Below are positions 18,021 to 25,837 of a DNA stretch of 60,484 nt, piece after piece. Each line of letters starts with the position of its first letter. The stretch's first letter is position 1. A model generated the notes under the pieces. The model searched no databases, was not told where the DNA came from, and was given only the letters and a program-made list of their open reading frames with translations. The position numbers and the translations under genes are program-made. Source of the stretch: Stenotrophomonas maltophilia (GTDB taxonomy: Bacteria > Pseudomonadota > Gammaproteobacteria > Xanthomonadales > Xanthomonadaceae); contig NZ_RXLZ01000027.1 in assembly GCF_003970865.1 (NCBI RefSeq), positions 1 through 60,484 of the forward strand, written 5' to 3'.

Positions 18021-18791
18021 TCAAGCGACGCCTGCGGTATCGCGCCAGAGGGGAGGAACGTCCAGGTGCAGCAGGCCGCGCGGCAATTCGGCATCACTGC
18101 TGTCGCAGCGGACGATGGCGCGGTTGTCGCGGCAGCCATCAAGCAGGGAGACCACACGGCGGCCGACCAGCAGCGAGCTGGGCCACTCGATGCAGGCATT
18201 GGCCGCGTTGGCCGGGGTGCACACCGGGCTGCAGACTTCCAGCATCTGCGCGCGCACGCCCAGCGCCTGCGCTTCCTGGTGTACTACCTGCGCATACATG
18301 CGCAGCGCGGCAGTGGTGATCGAGGTCTCGCCGTAGCCTGCCCATGGCTTGGCGTTGGCCGGGCTGCCGATCATCACGTAGCGGCGCGCATGCACGTTGT
18401 CCTGCAGCAGCGGCAGCAGATGACGCACTGCGTGCACGTGCGGCATCAGGTCGGCCTGCATCGCACCCAGCAGTTCATCGCCGTTGCGGTCGGTCACCCG
18501 GCCGCGACGGTAAGGGCCGCCCATTGCGGCGATCACCGCGGCCAGCGGACGCGGGCGATGCGCGATGCGTTCGGCCAGTGCGCGCGCCGAGCCGTCATCG
18601 CTGAGCGAACCCAGCAGCGTCTCCAGTCCCGGCTCGTCGGCGAACTGCTCATGCAGCGCCGCCAGCCGGCCCGGATCGCGACCGACCACCAGCACCGGGC
18701 TGCCGGCTTCCAGCAATGCGCCAACCACGCCCTGGCCGACGGCACCGGTGCCGCCGAGAACCAGGACTTCGGGCGTCAGCATCCCATTCAC
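18021..18791 (-). CDS. smeU1: SDR-family protein SmeU1
   Basis: 256 residues from a GTG at 18791, or 253 from the ATG at 18782. The N-terminus has a Rossmann cofactor motif, VLVLGGTGAVGQG, and the product resembles short-chain dehydrogenases, although I do not see a clean Y-x-x-x-K catalytic pair. It is the first recognised gene of the sme operon. Its GTG overlaps the stop of a small upstream frame as GTGA, a pattern that suggests translational coupling. Confidence 0.85.
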   Translation of the reverse strand: MNGMLTPEVLVLGGTGAVGQGVVGALLEAGSPVLVVGRDPGRLAALHEQFADEPGLETLLGSLSDDGSARALAERIAHRPRPLAAVIAAMGGPYRRGRVTDRNGDELLGAMQADLMPHVHAVRHLLPLLQDNVHARRYVMIGSPANAKPWAGYGETSITTAALRMYAQVVHQEAQALGVRAQMLEVCSPVCTPANAANACIEWPSSLLVGRRVVSLLDGCRDNRAIVRCDSSDAELPRGLLHLDVPPLWRDTAGVA

Positions 18792-19015
18792 GGGACATTT
18801 CCTCCCAAATCCGGGATAGTTCCGATTCGACGCAGACGGTCACCCTTGTGCGGGACCAGGCGGATGGCACCGCCACGCTGCTGACGCATGGGCGCGGTAA
18901 ACTCACGAAAGTCCTTGTGTACCAAGGAACTCGGGCGGACTTCAACGGTCATTGCCAGGTCCAGGGTGCTCTGGCCGGCGTTCCGGAGACGGGCAAGAAT
19001 GTTGCGCAGGCTCAT
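18788..19015 (-). CDS. Possible small leader gene of the sme operon
   Basis: 75 codons from the ATG at 19015, which has a GGAG ten bases upstream. The product begins MSLRNILARLRNAGQ and is basic, without signal peptide or membrane helix. It ends in a GTGA overlap with smeU1. This layout fits a real cotranslated gene, but the frame also lies in a regulatory region and I recognise no family, so it may be an untranslated leader. Confidence 0.35.
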   Translation of the reverse strand: MSLRNILARLRNAGQSTLDLAMTVEVRPSSLVHKDFREFTAPMRQQRGGAIRLVPHKGDRLRRIGTIPDLGGNVP

Positions 19016-19069
19016 GGCGGACGGGCTCCAAATAACGAATGGCGCCACGATAGACCTCAAACCTTTACT

Positions 19070-19098
19070 TGATTAGTCCTGATTAAGGGGAATAATCA
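19070..19098. promoter_or_regulatory. LysR-type operator between smeU1 and smeRv
   Basis: TGATTA occurs at 19070-19075 and again at 19080-19085, and the latter pairs with TAATCA at 19093-19098, giving TGATTA-AGGGGAA-TAATCA with an internal T-N11-A. Such a palindrome plus an extra half-site is typical of LysR-type regulator binding. It sits 65 bp before the smeRv start and is the likely SmeRv site controlling both directions. Confidence 0.6.
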
Positions 19099-19162
19099 TC
19101 CCGCTCCCGGTCCAATCGTTCTGTCACGATTGTCCCATCCCCGACGTCCAGGATCCCAGACC

Positions 19163-20194
19163 ATGTCCCATGATCTCAACGAGACGCTGATCTTCGTCAA
19201 AGTGGTCGAGCAAGGCAGTTTCATTGCCGCTGCAAAATCGCTCGGCCTGCCCAAGACCACGGTCAGCCGCAAAGTGCAGGAGCTGGAAACGCGCCTGGGT
19301 GCGCGCCTGCTGCACCGGACCACGCGCCGCCTCGGCCTGACCGAAGCGGGTTCGATCTATCACGAACATTGCCAGCGCATCGCACGTGAGCTTGAAGAAG
19401 CCGAGAGCGCAGTGAGCCAGCTGCAGTCCGGCCCGCGTGGCTGGCTGCGCTTCACTGTGCCTTACTCGATCGGCATCACCTGGATTGCGCCGCTGCTGGG
19501 CCAGTTCCATGCGCAGTATCCAGAGATCCGCCTGGACATGCATATGGGCAACGAGAAGCTGGACCTGATCGCCGGCGAAGCTGATCTGGCGCTGCGCGTG
19601 GGTGCCCTGCCCGATTCCAATCTGGTCGCGCGCAAGCTCGGCAGCCTGCGCACGCAGGTGTTCGCCAGCCCGGCCTACATCGAGCGCTATGGCGAGCCGC
19701 TGCACCCGGAAGAGCTGCAGTTCCATCGCATCCTGGCGATGCGCAAGCCGTACCATACCGGCAACTCGCCGCGCTTCACCTGGCAGCTGGGCGAGAACGG
19801 CGGCGAGCTGCGTGACTTCCCGGTCACCCCGCTGATGACCGCCAACGACATGTCCGCGCTCAATGGCGCGCTGGTGTGTGGCGAAGGCCTGCTGCTGACC
19901 GGCGACGTGATGGCCAAGCCATTCGTTGAATCGGGCATGGTGCGCCGCGTGCTGGCCGGCTGGACCGGCCCGGAAGTGGACTTCAACGCCGTGTTCGCCG
20001 GCGGCCGCCTGGTCTCGCCGAAGGTGCGTGCGTTCGTCGACTTCCTGGTCGAGAAGCTCAACTTCGACGCCAACTACATGCTGGCGCAGTGCCCGGGTGC
20101 GAAGCTGGCGCAGCAGCAGAAGGAAAAGGAAGACGCGGCGCTGGAAAGCAGCGGCAAGCGGATCCTGGAGAAGGTGGCCGCTTCGGCGGCGTAA
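19163..20194 (+). CDS. smeRv: LysR-family regulator SmeRv of the sme operon
   Basis: 343 residues from the ATG at 19163. The N-terminal LysR helix-turn-helix reads FIAAAKSLGLPKTTVSRKVQELE (about residues 20-42), followed by the effector-binding domain. It is divergent from smeU1. Residue 266 is Gly, in VLAGWTGP. Changes at SmeRv Gly266 are reported in resistant mutants that overproduce SmeVWX, so this copy appears wild-type and the pump is probably not derepressed by that route. Confidence 0.92.
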   Translation: MSHDLNETLIFVKVVEQGSFIAAAKSLGLPKTTVSRKVQELETRLGARLLHRTTRRLGLTEAGSIYHEHCQRIARELEEAESAVSQLQSGPRGWLRFTVPYSIGITWIAPLLGQFHAQYPEIRLDMHMGNEKLDLIAGEADLALRVGALPDSNLVARKLGSLRTQVFASPAYIERYGEPLHPEELQFHRILAMRKPYHTGNSPRFTWQLGENGGELRDFPVTPLMTANDMSALNGALVCGEGLLLTGDVMAKPFVESGMVRRVLAGWTGPEVDFNAVFAGGRLVSPKVRAFVDFLVEKLNFDANYMLAQCPGAKLAQQQKEKEDAALESSGKRILEKVAASAA

Positions 20195-20203
20195 CCGGGT
20201 TTT

Positions 20204-20225
20204 GTAGAGTCGAGCTTGCTCGACT
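20204..20225. repeat. SMAG-type repeat after smeRv
   Basis: GTAG is followed by AGTCGAGC-TT-GCTCGACT, an 8-bp stem. The GTAG-headed short hairpin is the form of the SMAG (REP-like) repeats of S. maltophilia. It faces an oppositely oriented copy at 20295. Confidence 0.8.
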
Positions 20226-20235
20226 TGGCTTTTGG

Positions 20236-20263
20236 AACGGCGCCGACCTTGGTCGGCGCCGTT
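20236..20263. repeat. Strong hairpin between two SMAG repeats
   Basis: A perfect 13-bp stem, AACGGCGCCGACC, with a TT centre. It lacks a T-run and lies between head-to-head SMAG copies, like the centre of a BIME-type cluster. Confidence 0.7.
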
Positions 20264-20294
20264 CGGAGAAGCCGCGACCGGGAGCGCTATCGGC

Positions 20295-20317
20295 GTGCCG
20301 AGCAAGCTCGGCACCTA
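20295..20317. repeat. SMAG-type repeat, reverse orientation
   Basis: GTGCCGAGC-AA-GCTCGGCAC followed by CTAC; read on the minus strand it begins GTAGGTGCCGAGC. It forms an inverted pair with the copy at 20204. Confidence 0.75.
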
Positions 20318-20348
20318 CAAAAATGCCGCCTGCAAGGGCGGCATTTTC
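20318..20348. terminator. Bidirectional terminator between smeRv and the OmpA-like gene
   Basis: AAATGCCGCC-TGCAA-GGGCGGCATTTT has an A-run on one side and a T-run on the other, so it can end both the smeRv transcript and the convergent ompA-like transcript. Confidence 0.85.
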
Positions 20349-20392
20349 GCTCCGGCCGATGGCCGGACCGGCTCAAGCATTAACGCTACGCG

Positions 20393-21088
20393 TTACTGCT
20401 TGAGCGGAATCACCCGAATCTCGACGCGGCGGTTCTTGGCGCGGCCGGCGTCGGTGCTGTTGTCTGCAATCGGGTACGACTTGCCGGCGCCCAGCGTTTC
20501 GATACGCACGCTCTGCACGCCCTGGCCGATCAGGTACTGCGCGACCGAGTCGGCACGTTCCTTCGACAGACGGTTGTTGACCGCGTCGCTGCCGATGCTG
20601 TCGGTGTGGCCGACCACTTCGATCATGGTCTGGTTGTAGTCACGCAGGGTGCCGGCCACGCCGTTGAGCGAACCGTAGAACTGCGGCTTCAGGGTCGCCT
20701 TGCCGAAGTCGAAGGTGATGCCGTCCGGCAGGTTCAGCATGATGTTGTCGCCCTGGCGCTGCACATCGATGCCGGTGTTGGCGGTGCGCTCGCGCAGTGC
20801 GCGTTCCTGGCGATCCTGGTACTGGCCGACCGCAGCGCCGCTGAGCGCGCCGATACCGGCACCGATCAGGGCATGCTGACGGCGCTCGGTGGCGCTGTCG
20901 CCGGTCAGCAGGCCGGCGGCCACGCCGATGGCGGTGCCGATCAGGGCGTTGCGGCCGGTGCGGTTCTGCTGCTCGGTCGGGTTGCCGTACTGGTCACTCT
21001 GTACGTAGGAGCCGCCGGTGGCGCAGGCCGACAGGACGGCCGCACTCATCAGGGCCAGTGCGACGTTGCGGGTGGTGTTGCGGATCAT
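20393..21088 (-). CDS. OmpA-family lipoprotein with glycine-zipper segment
   Basis: 231 residues from the ATG at 21088, which follows AAGGAG. The lipobox VLSAC gives lipidated Cys22. Two glycine-rich hydrophobic stretches (ALIGTAIGVAAGLLTG and ALIGAGIGALSGAAVG, about residues 48-90) resemble a glycine zipper. The OmpA C-terminal peptidoglycan-binding domain follows, with GHTDSIGSDAVNNRLSKERAD and the ending GRAKNRRVEIRV. It resembles YiaD-type outer-membrane lipoproteins that tether the outer membrane to the cell wall. Confidence 0.9.
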   Translation of the reverse strand: MIRNTTRNVALALMSAAVLSACATGGSYVQSDQYGNPTEQQNRTGRNALIGTAIGVAAGLLTGDSATERRQHALIGAGIGALSGAAVGQYQDRQERALRERTANTGIDVQRQGDNIMLNLPDGITFDFGKATLKPQFYGSLNGVAGTLRDYNQTMIEVVGHTDSIGSDAVNNRLSKERADSVAQYLIGQGVQSVRIETLGAGKSYPIADNSTDAGRAKNRRVEIRVIPLKQ

Positions 21089-21227
21089 GAGGTTCTCCTT
21101 GGTTTCCGGTCGGCCGGCGGCCTGCGGGCGCAAAGAGAATAAACAGCCCGATGCGATGCCGGAATGATGATCGGGCACGCCGACAGGGCCGCGTTCAGCT
21201 AACTGACCGGATCGCTGAGCCCGCACT

Positions 21228-22643
21228 TTAGCCCGCTCCCGACTGCCGGTAGGCAGCCAGTGCGGCATCGCGGCCAACCGCCAGATCCACCAGCGGCGTA
21301 CGCGGATAGCCCGGGGCATGCGCCGCCAGCAGCAGCGGATGCTGCCACGGCGCGAAGCGCGCCTTCACCGGCAGCGCCGCCAGTTCGGGCACCCAGCGGC
21401 TGATGTAGCGGGCCTGCGGGTCGAACTTCTCGGCCTGGGTGACCGGGTTGAACACGCGGAAGTACGGCGCGGCATCGGCACCGGTCCCGGCCACCCATTG
21501 CCAGCCCATCGTGTTGTTGGCCAGGTCGGCATCGACCAGGGTGTCCCAGAACCAGCGTGCGCCATGCAGCCAGTGTGCGCGCAGGTGCTTGCACAGATAG
21601 CTGGCCACGATCATCCGCACCCGGTTGTGCATGTAGCCGGTGTGCCACAGCTCGCGCAGGCCGGCATCGACGATCGGTACGCCGGTGTTGCCGCGCTGCC
21701 AGTCATGCAGCTGCGCGGCACTCGGTGTGGCCCACGGGAAACGGTCAAAGCGCGGGTTGAGGTTGTCGGTCGGCGTCTTCGGGAAGTGATGCAGCAGGTG
21801 GTAGGCGAAATCACGCCAGCCGAGCTGGCGCAGATAGCCGTCGATGTCGGCGTCGGTACCGGCACTGCGCAGGCCTTCCAACGCATGGGCAATGCGCCAC
21901 GGCGCGATCTCGCCGAAATGCAGGTGCGGCGACAGCCGCGAGGTGCCCACGCGATCCGGCAGGTCACGCTGCTCGCGGTAACCGCGCAGCGCACCGTCCT
22001 CGAACACGGAGAGCGCTTCCAGCGCACCGGCTTCGCCTGGCTGCCAGTGCTCCCAGAAGCCGGTGTCCCAGTCCAGCGTCGGTGCCAGCTGGAGATCATC
22101 CAGTGCGAGGCCGTCGACCGCGTGCGCCACCAGTGCCTTCGGTGCGGCCTGCAGCGCAGGCAGGCGCCAATGACTGAGTATGTTGCGCCAGTACGGGGTG
22201 AATACCTTATACGGCTGGCCCTGCTGGGTCGCGATGTCCCAAGGCTCGAACAACAGGCTGCCATTGCAGCTCTGCGCGTCGATGCCCTGCTCGCGCAGCG
22301 TGCGCTTGATGGTGGCATCCCGCGGCTGGGTGGCCGGCTCGTACTTGCGGTTCCAGTACACCGCCTCGGCTCCGGTCTGCTCGATCAGCAACTGCAGGGC
22401 CGACAGGCTGTCACCACTGCACAGCACCAGCGACGAACCGCGTGCACGCAGATCGGCATCCAGCGCAGCCAGTGAACGGTGGCGCCACACATCGGAGGCC
22501 GCGCCGGGCACCCACTCGCCCTCCTCGTGCGGCGCGTGGACGTAGACCGGCACCACGTCGTGACCCGCGTCCAGCGCGGCCTGCAGGGCCGGATTGTCCT
22601 GCAGCCGCAGATCACGGCGGAACCATACCAACGCTACCGACAC
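21228..22643 (-). CDS. phrB: Deoxyribodipyrimidine photo-lyase
   Basis: 471 residues from a GTG at 22643, chosen because the product then starts VSVALVWFRRDLRLQDNPAL, the family N-terminus, with GAAGG eight bases upstream. Residues 1-130 form the photolyase antenna domain; the C-terminal FAD-binding domain has TSRLSPHLHFGEI and LREL(W)HTGYMHNRVRM, followed by WQWVAGTGADAAPYFRVFNP. The enzyme uses blue light and reduced FAD to split cyclobutane pyrimidine dimers. It is a single gene; the next genes upstream belong to the phosphatase operon. Confidence 0.93.
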   Translation of the reverse strand: MSVALVWFRRDLRLQDNPALQAALDAGHDVVPVYVHAPHEEGEWVPGAASDVWRHRSLAALDADLRARGSSLVLCSGDSLSALQLLIEQTGAEAVYWNRKYEPATQPRDATIKRTLREQGIDAQSCNGSLLFEPWDIATQQGQPYKVFTPYWRNILSHWRLPALQAAPKALVAHAVDGLALDDLQLAPTLDWDTGFWEHWQPGEAGALEALSVFEDGALRGYREQRDLPDRVGTSRLSPHLHFGEIAPWRIAHALEGLRSAGTDADIDGYLRQLGWRDFAYHLLHHFPKTPTDNLNPRFDRFPWATPSAAQLHDWQRGNTGVPIVDAGLRELWHTGYMHNRVRMIVASYLCKHLRAHWLHGARWFWDTLVDADLANNTMGWQWVAGTGADAAPYFRVFNPVTQAEKFDPQARYISRWVPELAALPVKARFAPWQHPLLLAAHAPGYPRTPLVDLAVGRDAALAAYRQSGAG

Positions 22644-22713
22644 ATGCACCGCCTTCGTTGTGGAAGGCGGACATGATAGCCAGCGGCGGTGAAGGAGATG
22701 CGCGCAGGCGGCC

Positions 22714-22736
22714 ATCCACGCATGGCGTGGATCTAC
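22714..22736. repeat. SMAG-type repeat overlapping the ppa stop codon
   Basis: Read on the minus strand it is GTAG followed by ATCCACG-CCA-TGCGTGGAT-type arms. Its GTAG supplies the TAG stop of the pyrophosphatase gene, so the repeat lies at the exact 3' end of the operon and may serve as transcript end or RNA stabiliser. Confidence 0.75.
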
Positions 22737-23347
22737 TTTTCGAAGCGCTTCATCGCTTCGCTGACCAGTGCACGCGCCTCGGCGGCATTGCCCCAGCCAT
22801 TGAGCTGCACCGGATTGCGCCCGGCCGGCAGGTCCTTGTAGACCCGGAAAAACGCCTCGATACGCTGGCGCTCGACCTCCGGCAGATCCTTCAGATCGCG
22901 GATATTGGCGTAGGTCGGGTCAACCTTGTCGGTCGGCACGCCGATGATCTTCTCGTCGTGCTCGCCGCCATCGATCATCTTCAGGTAGCCGATCGGCCGG
23001 AAGCGCACGATCACGCCCGGATGCAGCGGTTCGCGGGTCAGCACCAGTGCATCCAGCGGATCGTTGTCACCGGCCAGGGTGCGCGGCATCGAGCCATAGT
23101 TGGCCGGATAGGCGATCGGCATCGACTGGAAACGATCCACATGCACGAGACCGTCTTCCTTGATCTCGTACTTGGTGAAGCTGCCGGCCGGAATCTCCAC
23201 CGCCAGATTCACCTCCTGCGGCGCCTGCTTCGGCTGTGCCACGAGGAACGGATGCAGCACGGAATCGGCGGCGGTCACTGCACTGGCCAGCAACAGCAGG
23301 GCGGCGCCGATGGCAGCGAGAGGAAGGATGCGATGGGGCGTGGTCAT
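22733..23347 (-). CDS. Exported inorganic pyrophosphatase
   Basis: 204 residues from the ATG at 23347. Residues 1-26 are a signal peptide (ALLLLASAVTA), unusual for this normally cytosolic enzyme. The rest is a family I pyrophosphatase: EIPAGSFTKYEIKEDG, the metal-binding signature GDNDPLDAL, and the later KVDPTYANIRDL region. It is the last gene of the TonB receptor-phytase-phosphoesterase operon, 10 bp after its neighbour. The periplasmic location suggests it releases orthophosphate from pyrophosphate produced or imported there. Confidence 0.88.
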   Translation of the reverse strand: MTTPHRILPLAAIGAALLLLASAVTAADSVLHPFLVAQPKQAPQEVNLAVEIPAGSFTKYEIKEDGLVHVDRFQSMPIAYPANYGSMPRTLAGDNDPLDALVLTREPLHPGVIVRFRPIGYLKMIDGGEHDEKIIGVPTDKVDPTYANIRDLKDLPEVERQRIEAFFRVYKDLPAGRNPVQLNGWGNAAEARALVSEAMKRFEK

Positions 23348-23357
23348 CGGCGCGTCC

Positions 23358-24725
23358 TCATTCCCAGCAGCGGTCGGCACGACCCTTGGCGGTCTGTGCA
23401 CGCGGGCAGTCGCGTGGCGTGATGCGGCCTTCGGTCAGCTCCGTGCGCTGCTTGCCACCGTTGGCATCGCGGCGCAGTTCGAAGGCGTCGTAGAGACGGC
23501 CGGTCACGGTGCGTGCTTCATAGCGCAGGTGCTGCGGATCGATGTTCAACACCTGGAACAGCTGGGTGTCTTCGGCCACCGGGTCCATCGTCCTGCGCGC
23601 CTCGTCGGAAAGGCGATACTGCTTCGGCCCCGCCACGGTAACCACATACTGCGGCGTCGCGGCCTGCCCTTCACCACGGCGGCCATAGGTGTGGTCGTGA
23701 CCCTGCAACACCAGGTCGACGTTGTGGCGGCGTACCACCGGCAGCAGCACGTCACGCAACGCGGCGTTCTCGCGACCTTCGCGCGGCGAGTAGAACGGCT
23801 GGTGCAGCAGCACGATGGTCCACGGCTGCGGATTGCCGGTCAGCACCTTGTCCAGCCACTGCGCCTGTGCCTTGGCGGTGCCCAGGTCGAGTGCCGAAGT
23901 GCCATCGACCACGGCCACGCGCACGCCCTGCGCATCGAACCAGTAGCTGGTCTGCTGCGCGGCGTTTGCGCCATTGCCCGGCAGCGCAAACGTCACCGGC
24001 CAATGCTTGCCCAGCACGCGGCGTTCCTGCGGGGTGTCCTCGAATTCCTCGAAATACTCGTGGTTGCCGATCGCCGGGGCTACCAGGGTTTCCTGCGCCA
24101 GCCAGCTGGTCGCAGCAAACCACTCGCCCCACTCGCTGTCATCCATGTTGTCACCGCCGCTGACCAGGTCGCCGGCAAACAGGCTCATGCGTGCCTGCGG
24201 TGCGGCCTTCTGCGCGGCACGCACCACCCGGCTGACATGGCTGACGTTCTTGTTCTGGGTATCACCGAAGTACAGCAGGGTCAGCGGCTGGTCGGCCGCG
24301 GCCAGCGTGCGCAACTGGTTCCAGGCGCTCCAGCTGCCATTGCCCTGCACGCGGTAGACGTACTGGCTATCCGGCTGCAGGCCATCGATATCTGCACGAT
24401 GGTGGTGCGACAGACCGTTCTCGGTCTGCAGCGCGCGGGTCGTCGCACGCACCTGGCGGATGCCCTCGATGGCCGGCGAATCCCCGGCGAGGGCAATCTC
24501 CAGCAGCGGTGCCTGCACGCTGCCGTCGGTACGCCAGGCCACGGCGAACCCATGGCTGGGATCGACAGCTGGCGAGGCGACGATGCGATCCGGCACCGCC
24601 GTCGCTGCGTAGTGGCGGCTGCCCGCCGGCACCTGGGCGTTCGGTTCGACCGCTGCGAACGACAGCGACGGCAACGCCAGCAGCAGGCCCAGCGCCAGCG
24701 CACGCATCACGCAGTGCCCGCTCAT
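23358..24725 (-). CDS. Exported purple-acid-phosphatase-like metallophosphoesterase
   Basis: 455 residues from the ATG at 24725, which overlaps the phytase stop as ATGA. A signal peptide (MRALALGLLLALPSLSFA) lies within the first 24 residues. An N-terminal fibronectin-III-like domain of about 120 residues ends near SQYVYRVQG, as in purple acid phosphatases. The calcineurin-like metallophosphoesterase domain follows with GDTQ, AGDLVSGGDN, IGNHEYFEEF, and GHDHTYGR, which supply the two-metal ligands. It should hydrolyse phosphomonoesters in the periplasm, consistent with the phytase next to it. Confidence 0.88.
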   Translation of the reverse strand: MSGHCVMRALALGLLLALPSLSFAAVEPNAQVPAGSRHYAATAVPDRIVASPAVDPSHGFAVAWRTDGSVQAPLLEIALAGDSPAIEGIRQVRATTRALQTENGLSHHHRADIDGLQPDSQYVYRVQGNGSWSAWNQLRTLAAADQPLTLLYFGDTQNKNVSHVSRVVRAAQKAAPQARMSLFAGDLVSGGDNMDDSEWGEWFAATSWLAQETLVAPAIGNHEYFEEFEDTPQERRVLGKHWPVTFALPGNGANAAQQTSYWFDAQGVRVAVVDGTSALDLGTAKAQAQWLDKVLTGNPQPWTIVLLHQPFYSPREGRENAALRDVLLPVVRRHNVDLVLQGHDHTYGRRGEGQAATPQYVVTVAGPKQYRLSDEARRTMDPVAEDTQLFQVLNIDPQHLRYEARTVTGRLYDAFELRRDANGGKQRTELTEGRITPRDCPRAQTAKGRADRCWE

Positions 24726-25837
24726 GCGCCACACTCCAGCGGCAGCGCCAACTGCTTGGCGATGCTCTCCCAGTCGAACGCCACCACGCCCTGGTCGTCA
24801 TGCACGGCATACAGCGCACCGTGCGGGAAGCGCGCGCTGGGTTGCTGCATCATCCAGATGCCATCGGTGTTGGCCACGGTATTGCCCTGGAACGCACCGA
24901 CCGGCTTCAGCGTGTGCCGGTCGAACAGGTGGAACACGCTGCGCTGCTTGCCCTGTTCGGTGGTGATCCACCAGCCGTCCTTGCCGCAGGTACGCAGAGT
25001 CACGCCTTCAGCCTGCGCCTTGAACACGTCGCGACCAAAGGTGGTGCCGGTGAAGCGGCCCGCCAGGGTGTAGACCTTGAACTCGCTGGCGTAGCTCTCG
25101 TCCTCTTCGGCGATCAGTAGACGGTCGTTGTCCGGGTCGCCCCAGATCGACTCGACCACGCGCAGCGCTCCCGCCTCGGTGGTATCACCGAGGCTGGCCA
25201 CCAGCTTCGCCTCGACCTTCGCACCATTGCGGGTCACGTGGTACTGGCGCACGCGCTTGTCCAGCTCGGCCAGCGGCGGCAGGATGTCACGCCCCTGCGC
25301 ATCCTCGCCGTTGTCCCAGGAGTCGGTGACGTAGACGCTGTAGCCATCGGCACGGCGGTCGACCCACAGCCCATACGGCTTGCGCAGGTCGTCCGCAGCG
25401 AACGTCGCCAGCGGCGCGAAGTCCGGCAGGCTCAACACCTGCACGCGATGATTGTCGCGCTCCACGATCCACAGCAGATCGTCGATCACCGCGATGCCGT
25501 TTGGGCGGTCGAACTGCCCCGGTGCGGTGCCGCTGCTGCCGACGTCACGCAGGTGCTGGCCGGTGCTGCCGTCGTAGACCACCAGCTTGTCGGTTGCCTT
25601 TGCGGTGGCGATCAGCCACAGCATGCCATCCGGAGCGCGCCAGGCCGCCGGCGAGTCGATGTTGTCAGCCGGGGTCATCGGCGAAAGGAAGGCTTCGGCG
25701 ATGGTGGTCACCACGCGCTCGCCACTGGCGGCCGGCGCGGCCGCTCCCGCAACCGGATCGTTGCCGGTGGCCGGCGTGCAGCCGGCAGCCAGTGCTAGCG
25801 CCAGCGCGGCGGCCAGAACGGCAATGCCACGCCCCAT
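24722..25837 (-). CDS. Beta-propeller phytase
   Basis: 371 residues from the ATG at 25837, whose A is the last base of the receptor stop codon (TGATG); a GTG at 25840 is also possible. A lipoprotein-type signal ends ALAAGC. The body has features I associate with beta-propeller (BPP) phytases: [75 protein letters not shown] and NTDGIWM. These enzymes strip phosphate from phytate with calcium. Identification is from remembered motifs; a phytase-like esterase is the alternative. Confidence 0.75.
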   Translation of the reverse strand: MGRGIAVLAAALALALAAGCTPATGNDPVAGAAAPAASGERVVTTIAEAFLSPMTPADNIDSPAAWRAPDGMLWLIATAKATDKLVVYDGSTGQHLRDVGSSGTAPGQFDRPNGIAVIDDLLWIVERDNHRVQVLSLPDFAPLATFAADDLRKPYGLWVDRRADGYSVYVTDSWDNGEDAQGRDILPPLAELDKRVRQYHVTRNGAKVEAKLVASLGDTTEAGALRVVESIWGDPDNDRLLIAEEDESYASEFKVYTLAGRFTGTTFGRDVFKAQAEGVTLRTCGKDGWWITTEQGKQRSVFHLFDRHTLKPVGAFQGNTVANTDGIWMMQQPSARFPHGALYAVHDDQGVVAFDWESIAKQLALPLECGA

